10,055 nt of DNA from Pseudomonadota bacterium (GTDB lineage Bacteria; Myxococcota_A; Polyangia; Haliangiales; Haliangiaceae): assembly GCA_023430775.1 (NCBI GenBank), contig JAEYYY010000371.1, positions 1-10,055 of the forward strand, written 5' to 3'. The position numbers were made by a program, and so were the translations under genes. Positions within the stretch are counted from its first letter, which is position 1. Each line of letters begins with the position of its first letter. Below, in pieces: positions 6,510 to 10,055 of this stretch. The notes beneath the pieces are model-generated. The model was given only the letters and a program-made list of their open reading frames with translations, searched no databases and had not been told where the DNA came from.

Positions 6510-8749
6510 AGGCGTTGGTGATCCTGATCCTGATCGCGGCCTGCGGCGGCGAGTACCGCCCGGCGCGCGATACCTACAACGAGGGCGTCGGCGCGCTCGC
6601 CGGCGGCGATCACGAGAAGGCCGAGAAGCTGCTGATCGAGGCGCGCAGCGCGGCGGGCGTCGATCCCGAGCTGCGGTTCCGCGCCGCGTTCGATCTCGGC
6701 ATCGCCTACGCGCAGCACTCGCAGAAGGTTCGCGCCGGCGAAGGCGATGACATCGCGAAGGCGCTCGAGCTCGCGCAGCAGGCGGTGTCGTGGTTCAACG
6801 ACGCGCTGCGCCTGCGCAAGGACGATACGGCGACCCAGAGCAACCTCGCGATCATGCGCGCGCGCGTGCAGTCGCTGTCCGACGAGCTACGCAGGAGCGA
6901 GACCAAGCTCGAGGCGCGCCTGGATGCCTCGATCAAGGAGCAGCGCGAGGTGCTCGAGGAGGCGCGCATCGCCTGGTACTCGATCAAGCAGACGGGCGGC
7001 AGCGATCCACTCGCCGAGCAAGGGCCGCTGACTCACCTCGCGGATCGCGAGCGCGGCGTGGTGTCCGAGGTCGGCGTGGTCTCGGACCTCGCCGCCGACG
7101 AGATCGACCAGATCGCGAAGAAGCCCGAGGACAAGCGTAGCGACGAAGAGAAGGTCCGCATGGTCCAGCTCAAGGCGCTCGACATCTACGTCCAGGATGC
7201 GCGATCGCGGATCGCGGAGGCCCGGCGCAAGCTGCAGGATCTCGCGGCGGAGGATGGCGTGGCGCGCGCCGAGGCGGCGTTGATCGCCCTCAAGCGCGCG
7301 CGCGAGCAGCTGCTGGATCCGATCAACGTGCTTCGCGGCGTCGCCCAGGATCAGCTCGCGCTGCTGCAGGAGACCGCGTTCGGCGGCGGCAAGGCCGACC
7401 TGATGTCGAAGATCGAGGGGCCGTTGCCGGGCTGGCTGGCGCCCAAGCTGCTCGCCGAGCGCCAGGGCGGGCTGCGCGATCGCGTCGACGAGGTGAAGGC
7501 GCGGCTGTTCACCGCGGTGGATCCCGCGAACCCGCCACCGCCGCAGCAGGATCCGCAGCAGGCGAAGGCGCTCGATCGGGTGCGCGCCGCGCTGCCGGCG
7601 GTGACCGCCGCGAGCGAGGCGATGGATCAGGCGCGGCAGTCGCTGACGGCGAGCAAGCTGCCGGACGCGCTCGCGCACGAGCGCAAGGCCCTCGAGGAGC
7701 TGGCGCGGGCGATCGAGCAGTTCTCCGATCTCAAGCAGACGGTCGAGCTCGCGTACGGCGAGCAGATGGCGATCGGCAAGCTGCTGTCCGCGGAGTCCAA
7801 GGACCTCGACGCGAAGGAGCGCGCCACCCAGACCCTCGACGGGCTGGCGCGCAACGCCGATCGCATGAAGCGCCTGCAGGGGTTGATCGCCGATGCGCTC
7901 GCCGAGGCCGACAAGCCGATGCCGGAGGTCGGGCCCGGTGGCGCGAGCGTCGATCCCAAGCAGAAGGAAGCGCACGAGCAGCAGGTCCAGCAGATGAAGC
8001 AGATGTACGCGCGCGCCGAGCAGCTGCGCGGCGAATCGGCGTCCTCGATCGATGCACTGACCAAGGCGCTGGCGGATAACAAGGATCCGTTGCCGCACCA
8101 GAAGGATGCCGAGACCAAGCTGACCGAGCTGCGCAAGCTGTTCTTCTCGGTGATCGAGCACCTCCAGCAGCTGATCCGCGATCAGGGAGAGACCCGCGAT
8201 CAGACGAGCGCGATCGCCGGCGCCGACGACATCTCGCGCGCACCGAAGCTGCCCGGCTTGATCACGCGCGAAGACGAGCACCAGCAGATGGCCAAGGCGA
8301 TCGTCGAGGCGCTCGCCGCGCAGGCGGATGCCGCCGGCAAGTCGCAGGCACCGCCACAACCGGGTCAGCCGGATGCCAAGACGCTGTCCGCCGCCGCCGA
8401 GGAGGTTCGCCAGGCGGACACCGCGATGGACGGTGCGCGCACCACGATCGTCAAGGTCAAGGACACCACGACGCAGAGCCTATCGATGAAGCCCGCGCTC
8501 GAGGATCAAGCGAAGGCGCTCGAGCACCTCGAGAAGGCGCTGGCGCTGCTGCAGCCGCCGAAGCAGAAGCAGGACAAGCAGGACCAGCAGAAGGACCAGC
8601 AACAAGATCAGCAGCAGGATCAGCAGAAGCAAGATCAGCAGCAGCAGCAACAGGGCGCCGCCCAGCGGGCACGCGATGAAGATGCGCGGCAGCAGAAGCG
8701 CCGCCGCGATCGCGAGGCGGGCAACAACCCGGTGGAAAAGGACTGGTGA
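6506..8749 (+). CDS. batC: BatC-like giant TPR/coiled-coil lipoprotein with Gln-rich tail
   Basis: The product is 747 residues. GTG start at 6506 with AAAGGA 6 bases upstream. The signal MKALVILILIAAC is lipid-modified at Cys13. Residues about 18-118 look like TPR repeats (ARDTYNEGVGALAGGDHEKA; AAFDLGIAYAQ; WFNDALRLRKDD; TQSNLAIMRAR). A long charged helical region (about 120-680) rich in Glu, Lys, Ala and Gln is predicted coiled coil, broken by a Pro/Gln patch near 346-353. Residues 686-716 are a Lys/Asp/Gln tract, followed by a basic stretch and the end NPVEKDW. The TPR start, the Q-rich tail and the terminal KDW are BatC-like, but BatC is usually only about a third of this length. The position between batB and batD fits. 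Function is inferred as a periplasmic scaffold for BatA/BatB/BatD; the middle region matches nothing I recognise. Confidence 0.8.
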   Translation: MKALVILILIAACGGEYRPARDTYNEGVGALAGGDHEKAEKLLIEARSAAGVDPELRFRAAFDLGIAYAQHSQKVRAGEGDDIAKALELAQQAVSWFNDALRLRKDDTATQSNLAIMRARVQSLSDELRRSETKLEARLDASIKEQREVLEEARIAWYSIKQTGGSDPLAEQGPLTHLADRERGVVSEVGVVSDLAADEIDQIAKKPEDKRSDEEKVRMVQLKALDIYVQDARSRIAEARRKLQDLAAEDGVARAEAALIALKRAREQLLDPINVLRGVAQDQLALLQETAFGGGKADLMSKIEGPLPGWLAPKLLAERQGGLRDRVDEVKARLFTAVDPANPPPPQQDPQQAKALDRVRAALPAVTAASEAMDQARQSLTASKLPDALAHERKALEELARAIEQFSDLKQTVELAYGEQMAIGKLLSAESKDLDAKERATQTLDGLARNADRMKRLQGLIADALAEADKPMPEVGPGGASVDPKQKEAHEQQVQQMKQMYARAEQLRGESASSIDALTKALADNKDPLPHQKDAETKLTELRKLFFSVIEHLQQLIRDQGETRDQTSAIAGADDISRAPKLPGLITREDEHQQMAKAIVEALAAQADAAGKSQAPPQPGQPDAKTLSAAAEEVRQADTAMDGARTTIVKVKDTTTQSLSMKPALEDQAKALEHLEKALALLQPPKQKQDKQDQQKDQQQDQQQDQQKQDQQQQQQGAAQRARDEDARQQKRRRDREAGNNPVEKDW
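8561..8653 (+). repeat. Low-complexity Lys/Asp/Gln-coding repeat in batC
   Basis: About 93 bases of imperfect CAG/CAA-rich repeats (units such as GATCAGCAGCAG) encode a tract of Gln with Asp and Lys. Similar tails occur in BatC proteins. Trinucleotide-based units make in-frame length variation likely between strains. Confidence 0.8.
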
Positions 8750-10055
8750 TGCGCGGGTTGGTGATCGCGATCGTCCTCGCGCTGTGCGGAACAGCGGGTG
8801 CGCAGACGGCGAAGTTCTCGCTGCGCGAGCGCCCCCACGCCGAGCTGCCGTTCACGCTGCAGCTCTATGTCGATGGCTTCGAGGAAACACCGGCGCCGGA
8901 TCAGCCGAAGCTCGACATCTCCGGTGCCACGGTGACGGCGCTCGGCGTCCAGCCGAATTCGTCGCGCTCGATCACGATCATCAACGGTCGGCAGACGGTC
9001 GATTCGCGCACGCAGTGGGTGATGTCGTGGCGCGTGGTGCCGGCGTCGGCGGGCACGCTGCGGATCCCGTCGGTCACCGTCAAGCAAGGCAGCAAGTCGG
9101 CGACCACGCAGCAGGCCGAGGTCACCGTCGACAGCATCCCGACGACGAACGACATGAAGGTGCAGCTGGTGCTGCCGGATCGCCCGGTGTTCGTCGGCGA
9201 GACGGTGCCGGTCAAGATCGCGTGGCTGTTCCGCGCCCAGCCGGAGGACAACCCGGCGTTCTCGGTGCCGTTCGCGAGCCTCGACACCTTCACCATCAGC
9301 GTGCCGCCGGTGCAGAGCTCGCGGCGCGCGATCAAGATCGCCGCCGGTGCGAAGGAGCTCGAGGTGCCGTTCGAGCTCGACACCGTCACCGAGGCGGGCA
9401 CCGAGTACAACCGGCTGACGATGATGCTCTACGCGGCGCCGCGGACGGTGCCGGCGGGCGGCAAGCTCGACATCCCACCGACCAGCGTCGTCGCGGGACT
9501 CCAGGTGGGGCGCCGCGACTTCTTCGGCCGCGCCGATAGCCGGCTGTTGCGCGCCACCGACATCGCGCGGTCGCTGGTGGTCAAGCCGTTGCCCGAGACC
9601 GATCGGCCGCCGGTGTTTGCCGGTGCGGTCGGCGAGCAGTTCTCGATCGACGTCCGGACGTCGCGCTCCGTGGTGTCGCTCGGCGAGCCGGTCGAGCTCG
9701 AGGTCACGATCAAGAGCGACCAGCGCCTCGATACGCTCGCGCTCGGCAAGCTCGATGGCCCCGGCCGCCTGCCGAAGGACAAGTTCACCGCACCGGCCGA
9801 GCCGCCGACCGGCGAGCTGTCCGCCGACGGCAAGACCAAGACGTTCAAGGTCGTCGCGCAGGTCAGCGGACCGGCGACCGAGATCCCGGCGATCAGCTTC
9901 GCCTACTTCGATCCGAAGGCGCAGAAGTACCAGACGATCGCGTCGCAGCCGATCGCGCTGTCGGTCAAGGGTGGCAGCGTCGTCGGTGCGAACGATGTCG
10001 TCGTCGGCAGTCGCAAGACCACGCAGCAACCGGTCGAGGACACCTCGCTCGTCAA
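8749..10055 (+). CDS. batD: BatD, oxygen-tolerance family periplasmic protein (3' end outside window)
   Basis: From ATG 8749, with AAGGA 6 bases upstream (8738-8742) and overlapping the batC stop by one base (TGATG), 435 codons are open to the window edge. A signal peptide, MRGLVIAIVLALC followed by GTAGA, should be cut after Ala18. The first repeat shows the BatD signature: GVQPNSSRSITIINGRQTV, then WRVVPASAGTLRIPSVTVKQ. More beta-sandwich repeats follow (VFVGETVPVKIAW; FAGAVGEQFSIDVRTSRSVV; SLGEPVELEVTIKS). The expected C-terminal membrane helix lies beyond the window. BatD is thought to present Ig-like domains to the periplasm in complex with BatA, BatB and BatC. The order batA-batB-batC-batD supports the call. 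A batE-type TPR gene may follow off-window. Confidence 0.92.
   Translation, partial: MRGLVIAIVLALCGTAGAQTAKFSLRERPHAELPFTLQLYVDGFEETPAPDQPKLDISGATVTALGVQPNSSRSITIINGRQTVDSRTQWVMSWRVVPASAGTLRIPSVTVKQGSKSATTQQAEVTVDSIPTTNDMKVQLVLPDRPVFVGETVPVKIAWLFRAQPEDNPAFSVPFASLDTFTISVPPVQSSRRAIKIAAGAKELEVPFELDTVTEAGTEYNRLTMMLYAAPRTVPAGGKLDIPPTSVVAGLQVGRRDFFGRADSRLLRATDIARSLVVKPLPETDRPPVFAGAVGEQFSIDVRTSRSVVSLGEPVELEVTIKSDQRLDTLALGKLDGPGRLPKDKFTAPAEPPTGELSADGKTKTFKVVAQVSGPATEIPAISFAYFDPKAQKYQTIASQPIALSVKGGSVVGANDVVVGSRKTTQQPVEDTSLV

Noticed and set aside
6887..8359. Long minus-strand open frame (490 codons) opposite batC
   Set aside because: It is a shadow of the GC-biased plus-strand gene: Arg/Leu-rich, no domain, no ribosome binding site. 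The same applies to the long antisense frames at 8635-10029, 4357-5406, 5412-6371, 3329-4312 and 1070-2071.

Overview
The window is GC-rich, strongly GC-biased at third codon positions and densely packed. It most resembles a chromosomal segment from a deltaproteobacterial/Myxococcota-type organism (inference from composition, frequent GTG starts, short lipoprotein signals ending LAAC/IAAC, and the operon type). It carries no sign of phage or plasmid and no RNA gene that I can see.

Left part (1-1126), minus strand. A MATE-family efflux transporter begins at 196 and runs off the left edge. Its upstream region (197-464) holds two overlapping, mutually exclusive stem-loops and a 23-bp inverted repeat. 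A small lipoprotein with a TonB-C-terminal-like domain follows at 878-465. A 248-bp divergent gap (879-1126) separates it from the main operon.

Main part (1127-10055), plus strand. This is a nearly complete Bat (Bacteroides aerotolerance-type) operon: moxR (AAA+ ATPase), a DUF58 protein, a short BatD-like lipoprotein with a membrane segment and a cytoplasmic tail, batA and batB (membrane-anchored vWA proteins), a very long batC-like TPR/coiled-coil lipoprotein with a Gln-rich tail, and batD, cut off by the right edge. From the DUF58 gene onward every junction overlaps by 1 or 4 bases (ATGA, GTGA, TGATG), implying translational coupling. In this family a MoxR ATPase is thought to act with vWA proteins on an envelope complex exposing BatC and BatD to the periplasm. 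Reported phenotypes in other bacteria concern aerotolerance, stress and envelope integrity; the molecular activity is not settled.

The one break in the operon is the 325-bp moxR-DUF58 spacer. It carries a (GCACGT)n microsatellite and a 27/28-bp near-perfect inverted repeat at its two ends. The microsatellite would be read as an Ala-Arg repeat if DUF58 started at the far-upstream GTG, but a TTG at 2436 with a good ribosome binding site fits the family better. The most unusual items are this spacer, the alternating stem-loops before the MATE gene, the oversized BatC, and an apparent excess of the GCGATCGC octamer within the operon.
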